A stretch of 64,000 bases of DNA, from assembly GCA_032173965.1 (NCBI GenBank), contig CM063290.1, positions 6,275,501-6,339,500 of the forward strand, written 5' to 3'. Of the stretch, positions 33,499 to 46,139 are shown in pieces. The position numbers were made by a program, and so were the translations under genes. Below the pieces are notes generated by a model that was not told the origin of the DNA, ran no database searches, and worked only from the letters and a program-made list of their open reading frames with translations. The stretch's first letter is position 1. Every line of letters starts with the position of its first letter. This stretch comes from Sitta carolinensis. Its lineage: Eukaryota > Chordata > Aves > Passeriformes > Sittidae.

Positions 33499-36400
33499 AG
33501 CAATCTGTGGGTTTTGCAAGTGCTGAGTTACAGTTGTCTTTCATCCTGCTCCTGGTAATGTTTTAGTAAGTGTGCATTTTCCACTACAGCAAGCAGCACT
33601 GATGAGCTGAGCTGGGCACTGGGAACATGATTTGGGGCTGTGTTTCCTCCCATTTGCCTCCTGCCCCACAGGCCCTGGGGCCAGTGGTTACACTGGACAC
33701 TGGGCCAGTCCTGGTGGTGCTCAGTGCTGAGCTCTTTGGATGTGGATGCAGAGCAGATTTTGAGGTAACACAACTGGGCTTTTCGTCTTGCTTACAGCAG
33801 AAAGGTTCACACGGAGTTTGTGCTGGAAGGGGGTGATTTGTAGTCCATCTGTTAATTAAAAAAAAAAAGAAAAAGAAGGTGTGATAGGGGCCTTTGTCAC
33901 CCTGTGAGGCCAAAGGGACAAGACCCACCCATGGTCCCCTGCACTGGGAGAGGGAGGAGGCAGAGGGTGGTGATAAAAGCACCTCAGACAGGGTTGAGGT
34001 CCCTGTGACAGAATGAGCAAACAGCCTTAAGGTGCCAGGGCTGTGGCACTGGTCACCCTGCTTCCCCAGGGTGAGCAGGCAGCCTTATACCTCTGGCTTT
34101 ACACTTCCCTGGAGTGAGAAAATACTCAGATAGGAGACATTTTAATGCCTCCCTCTAGTCCTGTGTAACTGATCCTTGTTTTTAAATAGACATTATTTTC
34201 ATTCCCATTTAAACCAGCGTAAATCAGGAGTTAATCTAGGCAAAGTCACCTGGCTCTATTGAAGCCTATGGAAATGCACTCACAGATCACAATCAAGCCT
34301 TGTGCTCGCAGAAAACACTCATTGCACTGGGAGAGCAAAACCATGCTCTGGAGACATAAATATCATGACCCAGGTTTTGGCATGGGCTCTTCCTCCTGGT
34401 CTCCCATCCTCTGGTACAGCCTGGCCAGAGCTTGCCCAGTGTGCCTGAAGCTCCCTATGCCCTTTAATCCTCCCTACATACTTCTTCCCAAGTCTTCATT
34501 TATACGCACACAATTGTATCCCTCACATTGGCCATAAAATCTACAGGATTTTAAATTGAAGTCCCAAATGCTTTAAAAGAATTCATGTTGCATAATTGTA
34601 TGGGTTTGCCTGAAAACAAACAATGATGTATGGCTAAAATACTCTCCCGGGAAGATGACTCAGATACTTCCTTGTGACTTAGACCTTGCTGGGCTGCTGA
34701 TGGTGCAACTTGTAATATCTGCTCTAGATGCAGGACAAGGGAAGGCAAACACAGGAACAATGCATGGAGCAAGGGGCATAAGACCAGAAATCATGAGTTA
34801 TCTGGAGCTTTTGGAGACACCCAATGCTTTAATTTGTTCTAAATCATGGGAGAATTGGAGACGATGGAGAAGAAAACCAAGCTCCTGATGAGTTTTACAC
34901 CACATTGTCCCATCTGCAGGTGGAGGAGCGCATGTGGTGTTGTGTCCAGTGCTGTCCCACTGTGGACAGCACAGGACACAGAGTGGGGTACCTGGATCTG
35001 GGGTGGATGGGGGAATTTCCCATCCCAGGGTGCCCTGCAGTGATGCAGATTCATAAAATGCTGATGCTTTGAATGGGCAGGTTTGGGTGTTTTGCAATGC
35101 AGACGGCTGCAGGCAGGTCCCTCGTGTCTGGGTGTCGCATTGCCAAGTGCTGAGCAGATGATCCTGGCACCCGGGCTGCTTTGTCTGTACCCTACAAATG
35201 TTCTTGCCAGCAAGTCAGGAGTTCATGTGGGTTTTGCTGTCACTGTTCTCACTTTAAACACCTTCCCATACTTTGTTTTCTATAACCGTGCTGTGTATCC
35301 CAAGGACATGATCTGACTGTTGGTAATTAAGTCAATTTTTCAACCAGGGCTCAAAAAGATTTATGAAAGCTTTACTTTGTGGATGTGACACTCAACCAGT
35401 GTTTAAATGTTCTTCAGCCAGGTTGGCCAGGCCCAAGGAGTCCTAAGCAGGTGTTAATGTGCTTCTAAAGATCTGCATATGCCTGGTACACACATAAACC
35501 AGCTCTCGGAGGTGGCTTTGCAGATAGGGGCATTTTGCCGGTTTTGTGCTGTTTGCAGATTTGGGGATTTCCGTTCTGATCATGCTCTGTGGCTGCCACT
35601 GTGTGCGAGCTGGTGTTCTCAGGGTGGCGGCCTCAAGTGGATTGATGCCTCTCTTCCTCTCACTGCCAGCTGGGCTGGGACATCTCAAGGTCTGTAGCTC
35701 CCTGTTAGCACTGGAAGTGCAGCGCATACTCTGGTGTAACTTGATGCACTAGCAGCTTCTCAGCCCTGCCCGCACCCTCCACCCTTCCTTTCCTAAACCA
35801 AAAATATCAGGTATGGAGTTGCCGTTGTGGACCAGACTCAAGGAACACGTCTGCTTTCCATTCCAAGGAAAGCATAGCACAGCAGTCTAATACCGTCAGT
35901 TTGCAATGAAAGAATATTAAAAAAAAGAAAAAATAAAAGGAATAAAAAGGTTGACTTCATGGCAGAGAATAAAATAAAAAACTTTTTTCTGCAGGCAGTG
36001 CCAAGCATCGTCAGGGAACATATCAATTCATAACAGCTGTGGGCAGCTATTTCTGTCCCAGACTTCACTAGTTTAATGGGAGAAACATGGTGAAAGTTAA
36101 CTGATCTGCGTCCAGCAAGGTTAATTCCGAGGTTACCAGATTATGATGCAAAGAAAATCAGCTGGTGTTTTTCTGTCTCGCTATGAATAGCTCAGTTGCA
36201 TTATTGCTACCGGAAGGGTAGTCAGCTCTTCTCAGTCTGTGGTCTCCCACTGTGGAGGGAGGAACCTGTGAAAAATTGGTTTCCTTTCCAAACTTACCCT
36301 TCTGCCTTTCTCATTCAGTGCCTACGTAACCAGAATGCTGAAGGGGTGGCTGCTAATATCACAACTGCTTGTGATTGTGTTTTGCAAAACTCACTCTTTT

Positions 36401-37119
36401 CTATAATCCAAATGAATAAGTTTTGTTCCCTTTACATTTTTGAGAGATAATAAAAGCCAAAAGAGTTGTTAAAATGCTTTCAGACAACATTTCTGTAAAA
36501 ATGCTTGTGATTTTCTCTTCTACCAGCTCCTGTTCCAAAACACTTTGCATGGCCCTTCCACCCTGTAGCATCAATAGCAATGGCAGCAGAAGGCCACCAT
36601 GCTTTTTCCAGCATATTTCCAGTCTAAACACACCCAGCAGCCTAAAAGAGGAGGAAAAAAGATACGCAGTGAGGAGATTCACAAGCAGCTCCATGGGAAG
36701 GTGGTGGCAGAGAAGAATGTCTTGACTCCTGTTTGCAGCTCTCTGTCCTGTCTGGGGATGTTGTAGCCAGTTCATGCAGCCCAATTTTGACATACACTGT
36801 GAAAATGGTTTCGTTTCCTGACTGTATGTGTGTAATTTACAGAGATCTATTAGCAATGATGATTTAAAAGTGAAATGAAAAAGTTTCCACCTCACCTTTA
36901 GACAGATCAGTCTAGAATAGAGGTAACCATATAGTTTCATAATTTGCTTTGAGAAACTGGGCAAGGTGCCTGAAGAAGAGCAAAATACTATTGCTAAGTA
37001 CTATTGACAGAGCTGACAGATAAGTTTGAAAGTCTGCTGATTAAATTATTCCATCAAAATATGTCCAAAATTATGTGTTCCCCCAAGGCTAACCATGTTT
37101 TAAAAAAACTCATGACAGT
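33499..37119. other. Unique non-coding sequence
   Basis: No gene recognised. A-rich patches occur at 33859-33877 and 35920-35950. The longest open frame of the window (187 codons, minus strand, 36401-36964) lies here; its translation shows no signal peptide, domain or family motif and there is no promoter-like sequence beside it. Confidence 0.6.
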
Positions 37120-37604
37120 GGCCTCACCTTGAGTCCTGTGAGCAGGTTTGGGCACCACAACATAAGAAAGATATAAAGCTATTAGACGTCATCTGAAAGA
37201 GGGACACGAGGATGATGAAGGGTAAGGGGAAGCCATAAAAGCAGCCAAGATCACTTGGTTTATTCAGCTGGAGAAGAGGAGAATAAGGTCAGACCTCAAC
37301 AGGGTCTGCAGCTTCCTTATGAGGGGAAGTGGAGGGTGACAGGACCTGAGGCAGTGGCTTGGAGCTGTGTCAGGGAAGGTTTAGGCTGGATATTAGGAAA
37401 AGGTTTATTACCCAGGGGGTGCTTGGACACTGAAAAGGCTGGCCAAGGAAGTCATCCCAGCCCCAAGCCTGACAGAGCTCAAGAAGCATTTGGAAAATCC
37501 TGTCAGGCATATGGTGTGGTTCCTGGGGGTGTCCTGTGCCAGGGGTTGGACTTTGTGATCCTTGAGGGTCCCTTCCAACTCAGGATTTTATATGATCCTA
37601 TGAT
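37120..37604 (+). mobile_element. CR1 LINE 3' fragment, longest copy in the window
   Basis: About 485 bases, beginning with 'GGTTTGGGCACCACAACATAAGAAAGATAT' (CR1 'CAGTTTTGGGCCCCACAACACAAG'-like). It continues through CAGCTGGAGAAGAGGAG, a GGTTTAGGCTGGATATTAGGAAAAGG segment, a 'CAGGGTGTGGTTCCTGGGG'-like segment, and GAGGGTCCCTTCCAACTCAGG, with a TATGATCCTATGAT tail. It covers the end of the reverse-transcriptase ORF region and the 3' UTR. Internal indels and stops mean no functional product. The tail is of the same type as the copy at 53.2 kb. Confidence 0.95.
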
Positions 37605-39380
37605 ATTTTTCGCTCTGGAATGGCTTTCCTATTCTATCATTTATTATATAATATAATAATAGAAAATACAAGAGTCTCAATAAAAATTAAATACTGTGAT
37701 TTGTCTAGAAGGGTCTTCCTTTTAGTTTTGAGGAGAGTTCCAGCCATTCTCTTCTGAATCAAAATGAAACCAGACTTGGAGATAGATGTTCGAGCTCTGC
37801 AGTGAGCTGAAGGTGCAGCCCCAGCATCCCAGTTCCGCAGTACCAGTGGCTGTGGGGCTTCCCTAAGGATCTGCTTCATTGCTCAAGCTCCAGAGAGAGA
37901 AGGTGCCCCAGTCTTGCATTCACAGAGCAAGTCTGATCCCAGCTGCCTTGTGGTTGCTACAAGGAATATGAAGACTAGGTCATGAACTTAAAATACTGTT
38001 CTTTGATTCTCTCAGGCTATATATAAACTGCCTGGAGGATTCGTGTTGCAGCCTGCTCCAGCAGGATCTCGGTCGCCTAAGTGCTCAGGGAAGGGAATTT
38101 TGCTATCCCCGGTTTTGGCAGTGGTGTGCAGCCAGACTAGTGACCCAGTCCAGCATGTTCAGGACCCTCACTGCTCCTGTGCCTAAAATATCACCTGGGA
38201 CATCACCTGTCACCTGTATTTGGGGAAGAGGAAGGAGAGGAGATCCCTGATTCTCCTGCCTTCACATAACTCAAGGCAGGGAGCAGGGGAGAGCATTTCT
38301 TCCTCTGACCACACAGTCTCAGTGCTACAGCTGTCACTGGTTAATCAGCATCTTCCCCAGAGCAGAGTAAGGATCTGACTCATGACTCAGAGCCACATCC
38401 CCATGCTTGGCCTCCTCCGAGGGGATTGCTGCCCTCTCTGTGGGGATGGTAATTCCAAAAACATGAAAATAGCATGGGTTTAGGGTTGCTGGCCTTAAAA
38501 CAGACCTTCAAAAATAGTTTCCTCAGATGTTACCTTGAGCAGTTTCTATGTATATTCTTGCCAACAAGCTCTTGTTAGAATATTTGTGGAAAATAAACTC
38601 TGGCGAGCCATGAGCAGAGCCAAGCAGATTTAAGACAAGCAAATATTTGTGGGAAGTTTGTGTCTGTTTGCACTGTCCACCCAAAACTATCATTTAGCAT
38701 TTTCCATGCGGACGTAACTCCACTGAGGTGCTTTTTGATCAGAGGAGAGATCAATTATCATGTATCCATTTTCATGTTTTTCAGTTTTGAGGCACCAGTG
38801 GAAAGGTCAGTATTTCCTCCAAGAAGAATTTGGTTTTGGCTCAGAACTTTACTTGAAAAGTTAACATTTCTGAAGCCATGATCTCAAAACCACAAATAGA
38901 AAGAAAAATAATGTAAGATAGATGAGCACAAAGTTCTGGAAGCCCTAACGAATGAAAAACAAATTTCAGCATGTTTTGTAACCATCTTCTGGCATTAGGG
39001 AAAAAGGACATTTTAATGAAACTGCACCCTGAAGCCCACAGAAATTTGCTTGGTAAATCACAAACATACAACTGAACATGGGATGAAGGCTGGGTCTGTA
39101 GTCCTCCAGCTCTAAAAACCCTTCCCAAGCACAGGAGAAGGAAAGCTGGTGTTGGCCACTAGCTAGGCCTGGCTGCTGGACTCCAGCAGGACTCATTCCC
39201 CTGAGCAGCTCAGTCAGTCTTGAAGCCCAGCAGTATTTTTTCTCATTGAAAATCACCTGAAGGATAAGAAAGTTTCTGCCAAATCAACACACTTGGTTTC
39301 TGAAGACATTCAAGTGCACAACTCTGACTTCATCCCTAGGTTAACACCCCTGTCCTGCCAGCCTCCCCTGTGGCAGCACT
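37605..39380. other. Unique non-coding sequence
   Basis: No gene recognised. It starts with an AT-rich patch (TATTATATAATATAATAATAG at about 37640-37661) right after the CR1 tail; the rest is unremarkable. Confidence 0.65.
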
Positions 39381-39440
39381 GGTGCTGGGTTAATGGTTGG
39401 ACTAGATGATCTTAAAAGTTCTTTTCCAACCTCGAGGATC
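39381..39440 (+). mobile_element. Short CR1 LINE 3' remnant
   Basis: GGTGCTGGGTTAATGGTTGG followed by ACTAGATGATCTTAAAAGTT and CTTTTCCAACCTCGAGGATC is the last ~60 bases of CR1 in the sense direction, missing most of the terminal ATTCTATG repeats. Confidence 0.88.
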
Positions 39441-42132
39441 TTCATTTCAGGGGAGTGGAGTCCAAGGATCCCAGTGACCACAGTGTCAACAGGGATACTT
39501 GGTGAAAATCAGTCTTGAAGAGAGCAGAATGTCACAGCCAGCATTCTGCTTTCCTCAAGCAATACCCTGCTGAAGTGAGGTTGTTCATCCCCTTTCCTCC
39601 TCCTGATTCTGTCTTTCCATCAATTGTTTTTCACACCATTTCCTCTGTCTGTTGTCCTCCTGCTCATGAGGTTTCATCCTGAGCTGGTGTTTCTTTGTCA
39701 TTTCCAACAAATGCATTGTGTGAAAAGATGTTTGTCTGTACCCAAATAAAAGGATGGAAGAAACCAAAATTAGATCAGGAATTCTACATGTGTAAAATGC
39801 CATGCAAACACTGCCAAGCTTTTCCAAGTCACAAAAGGAAAAAATCAAGCAGCTGTGAAAATCAGGCCTGATTTTCACAAGCCTCCAGTAGAGATATCCA
39901 AGCTTGGGAATCCCTAAATATGCTTGAAGAGCTTTGAGTTATTGATTTCATTATCTCATGAGAAGGGCTTTGAACTCAAGAGAGATGCTGCTTCTCTTTG
40001 CAGCTCTATGATGGAAAAAAGGATAATTAGTCCAGAAAACATCTTTTATGACACATCCTAGCTCTTTTTTCTGTACCTCTCATAGGAAGGTGGTCATAGT
40101 TGAATAAAGCAGGTGGAAGAGCGGGAGATGTCCACGCAATACCAACCAAGATGGAGCAAAAATAGAGGGCATCATCCATAATGCTTTATGCCAATGTCCC
40201 CATATCCCACCCTGACTAATAAGGGGGTCACTGCTGGGTGGTGGTGCTTTACTGTAGTAAAGAACTATTTAATAGCTGGGTACATTTATGCACTCAAATT
40301 ATTTTGGTGTGGATTGGAATGTTGTGACTGGAAACAGGGTCACAAAGTGCTGTATCAGACTGGAAGGAGCAGAGTGTCGGGGGGGTGTCTGTTTTGCATC
40401 CAGTTTCAAGATAACATCTGTGTTAATGGGGAGCAACCCTGCATGGACAATTTCCACTTATGTTCCCAAATTCAAGGGGCAATGAGCAACACAACTACTT
40501 GGAAATTAGGGCATCAAAAATTTGCTTAAGGAAAAAAGAAGTGAGAAACATCATCTCCTTGCCTGCAAGCACACCGAACTTTGCATGAGCAGTGCTGCTC
40601 AAGGCTGATGGGGCTTGTGGTACTCAGTTGCTCTCAGGTGAAAGCAAGGGGAGACACAAAAATAGCTCTGCAGCCCACAGCCCACCCACGGAAAGCACAA
40701 GTCACTGAGGAGCAGTTGCTTGCTGGAGCAGCAGCTGCTGGAGCAGTGCTCCCTGCAGCTGTAGCCTGCCAGGCTGCTCCAGGGTGAAGCTGTGCCTGGG
40801 GACAAGGATCACACTCCCAGTTCCACCTAAACCTTCCTGCAACAGGGGATCTGCTTTACCCCATGAAGCCATGCTGAGGGCTGGCCACTGCTGCCCATCC
40901 CATGGCCATCTGCCAGGCAAGCTCAGTGTACAGGATATTAACCCCACAAGCTCTCTGCTCCAGTTTGGCCAAATCAGCCCCAAGTGAGGCAGTGTGAGAT
41001 ACACCATGCACTTTTTCTCAGGCCATGTGCTGTCCTTTTTCCCATGTGGTTTCCAAGCAGGAGAATTCTTGTCTGGAGGCTGTCACCCTACTCTTCAAGC
41101 CAAGATTTTGGTGCTATGGTTATCTTCCCCATCACTCTGGACCCTCAGGAGAGTTTTTGCAAGGAGAAAAGATTATGCTGAGCAGCAACCATTCAAGTTT
41201 CTCCATCCTGAAACCTTAACAAAGGCTGAAATTTGTTTGCAGTGTAAGGTGAGCTGCCTCTCCTAACCCTCAAATTTGAGTCCCCAAAGGTGCCATCTCT
41301 CTGGCCATAGTCCCTCATTCAGATATTGATTGGGGGCAAACCCTCTTTAAGTTGCAGGTAAAGCTAGATGTGGTTAGGAAAGGGATGGTGTCACAAGCAT
41401 CTGACCCCCAGCATCAAATTCTGTGACCCAGAAGAAAACCAGAATTTGTCTTTGGAAGCAAATCCCATGTCCTTGGAAGTTGCTTGGTTTTGTGTTTTCT
41501 CTCCAGTGATCCTCAGTGTGTCCAAGGATGATATCCCAGGACTGTCATTCACCCAGTGCCATGTTCCCACCATTGTCCTCCATGCCATGGTCCCTGCTTG
41601 CCAAAAGGAGAAAGCATTGGATTATTCCAGCTCTGATACTCCTTGCGTAAGCACTGTGGATATTTTTGACTGTCCTTTTCAATTCCAGCTGAAGTCGGTG
41701 CCACAGGCAGCTCTCTTAGTAGATTGCTTTTGTGATTTATGCAGGTCCAGAAGAGTCCAAGGATCATTTATCTTCAAACCAGGAGAGAGATGAAAGAGTC
41801 ATGGTAGTAAAATTTCCTGCAGAGCTAGATCTGAGCATCAAAGAGGGGAAAATGTCATTGTTTTACTGAGACATGACGACGTGAGGCAGGTTTTAATGCT
41901 AGGGGATTTTTTTTAACTGCATCATTTGCCTTGAAAAGAAAAAGAGTTTTGGGAAATGAAACGAGTTTGGTGGGCACTGCTGGGAAGGTGAGGGGCAGAA
42001 AAATCCAGGAAGGAGCAGAGTCCGAGGGGCACATGATCCTCCTGGGGTGTGGTGACAGCACTGGGCAGGCTCAGGCTGGAGCTGCCGGGTGTCCCTGTGT
42101 GGCCACAGTGCCCGAGTGCAGCTGACCCCAGG
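39441..42132. other. Unique non-coding sequence
   Basis: No gene recognised. Apart from the palindrome at 39854, it has a CAGCAGCTGCTGGAGCAG-rich patch at about 40723-40752 and otherwise ordinary sequence. Confidence 0.65.
39854..39879. repeat. 26-bp perfect palindrome
   Basis: TGTGAAAATCAGG (39854-39866) is followed at once by its exact reverse complement (39867-39879), with no spacer and no mismatch. The centre is AGGCCT. Nothing similar is seen nearby and it is not part of a recognised transposon. Confidence 0.95.
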
Positions 42133-42467
42133 ACAGGTGTGCCATCAGCCCTGAGCCAGGGTGCCCCAGAGCAGGGACAGGTGTGCCATCAGCCCTGAGC
42201 CAGGGTGCCCCAGAGCAGGGACAGGTGTGCCATCAGCCCTGTGCCAGGGTGCCCCAGAGCAGGGACAGGTGTGCCATCAGCCCTGAGCCAGGGTGCCCCA
42301 GAGCAGGGACAGGTGTGCCATCAGCCCTGAGCCAGGGTGCCCCAGAGCAGGGACAGGTGTGCCATCAGCCCTGTGCCAGGGTGCCCCAGAGCAGGGACAG
42401 GTGTGCCATCAGCCCTGAGCCAGGGTGCCCCAGAGCAGGGACAGGTGTGCCATCAGCCCTGTGCCAT
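42133..42467. repeat. 44-bp minisatellite, 7 full copies plus a partial, with higher-order pattern
   Basis: The unit begins ACAGGTGTGCCATCAGCCCT and ends CCCCAGAGCAGGG. Copies start at 42133, 42177, 42221, 42265, 42309, 42353 and 42397, with a partial copy at 42441. They are nearly identical; the visible diagnostic difference is GAGCC (type A) or GTGCC (type B), in the order A A B A A B A B. Because three 44-base units make 132 bases (44 codons), an open frame of about 100 codons passes through with a 44-residue period; this is a by-product, not evidence of a protein. Confidence 0.97.
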
Positions 42468-42592
42468 GGCCTCACGAGGCCATGAGCTCACAGGGCTCAG
42501 GGTTCTGCCCCAAATCATCGTGGCCTTGCTCTGAGTGCTGGCTCCACAGAGCAGCATGGCTGGGCACAGGTTGTGTGTTGGCCAGAGCAGCT

Positions 42593-42720
42593 GTGAATGC
42601 CCCATTCCTGGAAGTGTTTGAGGCCAGGTGGGACAGGGCTTGGAGCAACCTGGTGGCCTTCCTGCCCATGGCAGGGGCATTTTGTCTCTTCCAACCCAAA
42701 CCATTCTACAGTTCTATGAA
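42593..42720 (+). mobile_element. CR1 LINE 3' fragment
   Basis: CCCCATTCCTGGAAGTGTTTG, then 'GGACAGGGCTTGGAGCAACCTGG', 'CATGGCAGGGGCATTTTGTC', and CCAACCCAAACCATTCTACA with a GTTCTATGA tail: the sense-strand 3' end of CR1. Same tail type as the antisense copy at 4.35 kb. It begins about 125 bases after the minisatellite. Confidence 0.92.
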
Positions 42721-43348
42721 AAATAATGTTCCTGGTCTCAGTGAGTCCAACTGCAAATATGGGAAATGCTGCTCAGCCACAGCCCTGCTGTGCTGGCAGT
42801 TCAGCACGATAAGAGTGCATCTCCCTGACCAGATTTTGGGCCAGGGGTTTGATGGAGCATCACCCAACCACAGCAGCAGGTCCTGTGGGGTGGGGGAACA
42901 TCTCCTGCCCTCACCCTGCTGGGACTTACAACAAAAGCACGTATCTTGGGAAATCTGATCACTTCAGAGAGTTGGAAAGAAACTGAAAGGAGGAGAGGGA
43001 TGGAAAGGGTCTGTTTACATTTGCAGCAGATGCTATCTAGAGGAGAAAACACTTTTATTTCCCCTGTGGACTGCTCGTTGATTTTCTTGTGGCAGGCACT
43101 AATGGGAAATAATAAAACCCATTTTAGTCAGGTTGTATCTAGAACACTTACAGGTCAAGCCACCACTCAAAACAGACCGTTATGGAACATAACACATTAG
43201 TTTGTCACCAGCATCTACAGTGGCCAGGGGATTTTTACCATTTGAAATTGAATTTTATAGGTCAAGGCCTTTCACAGGCCTTGGAAAACAGTGAGTCTTG
43301 TTAAAGTTAGCATGATTTTGGAGGCAGTTACTGGCTGTGGAGATACAC

Positions 43349-43372
43349 AACCTCTGTGTTAGCACAGAGGTT
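43349..43372. repeat. Inverted repeat (10-bp arms, 4-nt loop)
   Basis: AACCTCTGTG and CACAGAGGTT flank TTAG, giving a perfect 10-bp stem. It is followed by an A-run, not a T-run. About one such stem is expected by chance in a window this size. Confidence 0.8.
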
Positions 43373-43738
43373 AGAAAAAACAAAGAAGACCCATGGTGGA
43401 AACTGTGATGCAACTATAACCCCCAGAATATTCTCATTAATTGTTACAGACTCAAATATTTCAGTATCATCTTCCAGCTACTAAATCAAACCCACAAAAT
43501 GCTCAGGAGGCATCTTTCATTGCAGCTTACGTCCTCTCAGCCCATAATTTAAAATTCACTGATGACTGTAAAGGAAGCTTGGTCACAGAAGCCCAAGTTT
43601 CTTAGAAATGAGTCAGAAGTTGATCATTTGTTTAGGAGTTCAAGATTCAGATAACCTCAAACATCTTCTATGTGGCTTTATACTTCATGGAATAAATAAA
43701 ACAGGGATGTGACGTGGTGCCTGAACTGCCACACACAC

Positions 43739-43772
43739 ACAGAGGCATGCACAGACACACTGATGCCTCTGT
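43739..43772. repeat. Inverted repeat (10-bp arms, 14-nt loop)
   Basis: ACAGAGGCAT and ATGCCTCTGT flank a 14-base CA-rich loop, just after a short (CA)n tract. Possibly chance. Confidence 0.75.
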
Positions 43773-46139
43773 TTTCTTCTCTCTTGTGTCCTACTGCACA
43801 GCCCTGTTCTCACAGGCTCTGAGGGCACCCATCACTCACACAAATTGCCCAAATTAGAGAGAGTTGCTGGTATTGAGGGCTTTATGGTGGTGCCAAATCC
43901 ACATGCTGGCTGGCTCTGGCCTCAGGTGTCCCAGGAACTCAACTGGGACCACTGGGGTGGTCTCCAAGGTGGGAAAGGAAGCCTTTTTCTGGACTTTTCA
44001 GTTCCCACTGACTCACATTCCCTGTCAGTTGTGATCATGATTAACAACAGCACCACACCCACCGGGTCCAGGCTGAACAGACCCCAATCCCCCTCTGAGC
44101 TGAGCAGACCCTCACTTGAGCTGCTGGGGAGGCGAGGCCATTTCCTTGCCAAGACAGGCATGGTGGGGCATCCTGCAGTCATCTCAAACACTGAGGAGCA
44201 AAGTATTACCCACGTGCACTAGTGAAGGGTTTTTTTAAGTGAGGTTTTGGCACCATATGCAGGAGCTCCCTACATGCCTCGTGTGTCAGAGATGTGTGCT
44301 ATCAGTCCTTATCTGATCCATGCTCTGCTCTGCTGGTCCCTGTTGCATTTTCTCCATTGCTTTATCAAGCACCATCTTCCAGGAGGAGTGGGCAAAGCCA
44401 TGGCTCTGTTCCAAGGGGCATCACTGGATCGACCCTGCTCCGTGCCTTTCTTGCTGAGTTGCCTCCTGTGCTGATCACACACAAACACACCGTGCTCTGC
44501 TCTCCTTCATCTGTTTTTAACCCAATCCTGAGTGTGCATCTCAGGAGTGAAGTATGTTGTGTTGCTAGTAATTTTGGTAGGTGGAAAATCCATACGGCCA
44601 CTCTGTATCCCAGTGATATCCACTAAAGTCTGGAATCACTATCATTTCTAGAGGCTATTGCTGTGATTCAGCTTTGGCAGAACCCCCACTCAGGGAGGAG
44701 TGAATAGCACGGTGTGGCTGTGCTCAGTATTGATCAACGTTTTCCTCTTTGTGTGGCAAGCTGCACAAGCTGCTGGACAGGAGCCTGAGAACAACAAATA
44801 TAAAAGCTTTGGATGTTTAGATAGTGACAGAGATGTCTGGTTCTTCCTGCACATGATGAGAACACCTCCTCTGTGCTCTGTGAGGTGCTTGGATGGGCAG
44901 TAAGGGCCTCTGCAGAGAAGGAGGCAGTGTGAGCCCCTCATGCAGGTGGAAACAGATGGGATGGAGAAAGAATTCCCTAGGCAGAGCGACATCAGTGCCA
45001 GAAATAGCACTTCTGTCTCCAAACTGCCATTGCACAGTTCTGCACTGTACCTGAAAACCCTATTGCTTTCCTTTTTCCCAATGCTTTATTATCCTAAATC
45101 TTCTAAAACCTTCCTTGTCCATGGAAAGATTACCCAGTAAAATTCAAGGATATAAAACTTGGGGGAAGGTAGAGATCAGTTTAAAGAGTGTATGAAAAAA
45201 GAAATAATGACGTTCAGGTCTGCAGGCTGCTTTTGCTGACTCTGGCGAGCGCAGGCTCATTTCAGGGCCCTGTGGTTTCCTGCGGGCCTGCCGAGCTCTC
45301 TGCAGCACTGCCCGACCACACTACCTGCCAGCAGCACTTTGATCAGCCCATTTTCACATGACAAAAAAATCACACTGCCTGTCCAGACCTGGTCCCCAGC
45401 TGATGGTGGTTTTCACATTGAATCAAGTGCTGAGCTCCACTTTTTGGCTGAGCTCACTGTGGTGTCCAGCTGATCCACCCTGCTGAGAGGCGACGAGCAG
45501 AGTGCACAGCTGCTGTCAGTACAGAGGGCTTGGAGAAGGAGCCCGGACAACGAGATCCATTTGGCTGTTCCCACTTTAGAACTATGGATGACTAGAGGGA
45601 AAAAGGCCTCTGGGAGGTGCAAAGGTTTCTGAGTGGCAGGGAGAGATTTCCCGACACAGGGAGGGGAGTGAGTTTAATCAGAATGAGTCTCCCTGCTGTA
45701 AAATGCAGTGACTGCAGACCCACAGCTTGCAGCAAGTGCCCATGGAAACCACCCTGGCTGCACATTTGATGCGACCCTCTACCTAGCTGGCAAATTTCAC
45801 CTGTGTTGCAAGTGCCAGTGGAACCTCATGGAAGTTAAACCTATGCAAGGGCTTCAGGATCAGACATGCTGATTTTTCCTCTGCTACTACAAACAAGCCT
45901 GTTGCACAGCAAGCCTCCAGCGCAGAGCAGGGGTGTCCACTTTCTGCATAGCACGTGGCCCCCAGGATGGCTGTTACACTCAGCATATGCTGTCACAGGG
46001 TGCTCAGGTCACACCCCCATTCCAGCTCAGGTATTTCACATCCATGTGAATCCTTGGACTTTATTTTTTAAAGTCTCTTCTATTGCTGACTCAACAAAGG
46101 TCTGTGTGACATAATGAGACAACTTTTCTAATGACTCAT

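Noticed and set aside
36401..36964. 187-codon minus-strand open frame, the longest in the window
   Set aside because: No recognisable domain, no promoter or splice context. One frame of this length is not surprising in 64 kb searched in six frames.
42183..42958. Overlapping plus-strand frames of 100 and 177 codons with repeated peptide blocks
   Set aside because: They consist of the 44-bp minisatellite and then the CR1 tail.
43349..43372. Stem-loop as a terminator or microRNA precursor
   Set aside because: Followed by A residues rather than T; too short for a microRNA hairpin; bacterial terminator logic does not apply to this genome.
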